Positions 46,972-47,460 of a stretch of 47,460 nucleotides of DNA are shown here, in pieces. The position numbers and the translations under genes were made by a program. The stretch covers positions 1 to 47,460 of the forward strand of contig NZ_PQIA01000072.1 in NCBI RefSeq assembly GCF_003385235.1, in the 5' to 3' direction. The notes below the pieces were generated by a model, which ran no database searches, was not told where the DNA came from, and saw only the letters and a list, made by a program, of their open reading frames with translations. The DNA is from Amycolatopsis circi (lineage in GTDB: Bacteria > Actinomycetota > Actinomycetes > Mycobacteriales > Pseudonocardiaceae). Position 1 is the stretch's first letter. The number at the start of each line of letters is the position of its first letter.

Positions 46972-47460
46972 TCACTGACCAGAAGTCTCTTCAAGCTCCG
47001 GAACCCGAGGCGCAGCAGGCAACCCTCGCAAAGTCCGGCTGCACGTAGTCAACAAAGTCACCACCGCAATAGACCCAGTACAAGCCAACACAGCAGACAC
47101 CGCAGGCAACGCCTCAACCAACCACCCACCCAACGCAGGCCCGGCAGCAGCAGCCAACCCACCAGTCACCCCGAGCACTCCCCCGAGCCGCCCCCGCAAC
47201 CCGTCCGGAGTGGACAGCAACTGATAAGTAGCAATAGCAGTATTAGCAGCAGGCGGCAAAAACGCAATAGCCGCGAACAACGCCCCCATCACATACCCAT
47301 TATGGACGAACACCGCAAGCGGCGTCAGCACGGTCAACGCCCAAAACACCCCGATGACCAGCCCATACGCACTAAGCCACCGATGCAGATACGGCGCGGC
47401 CAACGACCCGAGAATCCCCCCGGCCCCCAGCATCGCCGCCATCACCCCGATCTCCCCGGC
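46972..47460 (-). CDS. MFS exporter, C-terminal part (runs off the window)
   Basis: The last ~162 residues of a 12-helix major facilitator protein (LGAGGILGSLAAPYLHRWLS, then GLRGRLGGVLGVTGGLAAAAGPALGGWLVEALP), of the EntS/siderophore-exporter or drug type. The N-terminal half lies beyond 47460. It is directly upstream of mbtH on the same strand, so it probably exports the NRPS product. Confidence 0.85.
   Translation of the reverse strand, partial: AGEIGVMAAMLGAGGILGSLAAPYLHRWLSAYGLVIGVFWALTVLTPLAVFVHNGYVMGALFAAIAFLPPAANTAIATYQLLSTPDGLRGRLGGVLGVTGGLAAAAGPALGGWLVEALPAVSAVLACTGSIAVVTLLTTCSRTLRGLPAAPRVPELEETSGQ

Overview
The window looks like chromosomal DNA of a high-GC actinomycete, most likely Amycolatopsis or another Pseudonocardiaceae. 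The evidence is extreme third-position GC, many GTG starts, many ATGA/GTGA gene overlaps, EspG/EspC/WXG-type genes, a clpP3-clpP4/popR module, and a family of about 55-bp intergenic palindromes built on GTCCGTGA...TCACGGAC. I saw no rRNA, tRNA, CRISPR array, phage or plasmid backbone. The genus is inferred from gene content and was not tested by a search.

Left part (1-9400). A cut-off aminoglycoside acetyltransferase is followed by a five-gene minus-strand run: ribbon-helix-helix regulator, DUF4097 protein, DrrA/DrrB-like ABC exporter, cytochrome P450. The regulator gene lies under an array of TGGCACCA octamers. Next come a MerR regulator, an iron-uptake pair (EfeB peroxidase and an EfeU-cupredoxin-EfeO fusion under an IdeR/DtxR-like box) and a TetR/dihydrofolate-reductase-like divergent pair.

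Middle (10-25 kb). An aldo/keto reductase-MFS pair is followed by a 1.2-kb gene-free block carrying a degenerate 14-bp minisatellite. Then come a PLP decarboxylase-MFS pair, a Pro-rich membrane protein with internal duplication, and a PopR-like regulator facing clpP3-clpP4. The PopR-type palindrome TCTGCC-N3-GGCAGA precedes clpP3, and the second ClpP has lost its catalytic serine. A beta-helix membrane protein, a HAD enzyme, a TetR remnant cut at a repeat end, an MptB-like mannosyltransferase, SodC and a GH-A-like protein follow.

Right part (25-47 kb). A PadR regulator with a strong shared operator is followed by a six-gene type VII secretion-type cargo operon without secretion machinery. Then come a two-component system whose regulator is a NarL-SARP fusion, a TlpA lipoprotein, a TetR, a secreted papain-like protease, furA-katG, an S-adenosylmethionine (SAM) methyltransferase, a TetR, two tiny coupled ORFs, a second two-component system beside a CPBP protease, an atypical SDR, and a LysR effector domain without HTH facing a DUF5997 gene. 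The end is a palindrome-rich block containing a 243-bp MITE with 9-bp target duplication, then mbtH and the C-terminal part of an MFS exporter. This is probably the edge of a nonribosomal peptide (siderophore-like) cluster beyond the window.

Most promising for follow-up: the Ser-to-Ala ClpP in the PopR circuit, the NarL-SARP fusion, the orphan type VII cargo operon, the MITE and its half-copy at a truncated tetR, and the octamer array in front of the RHH gene.
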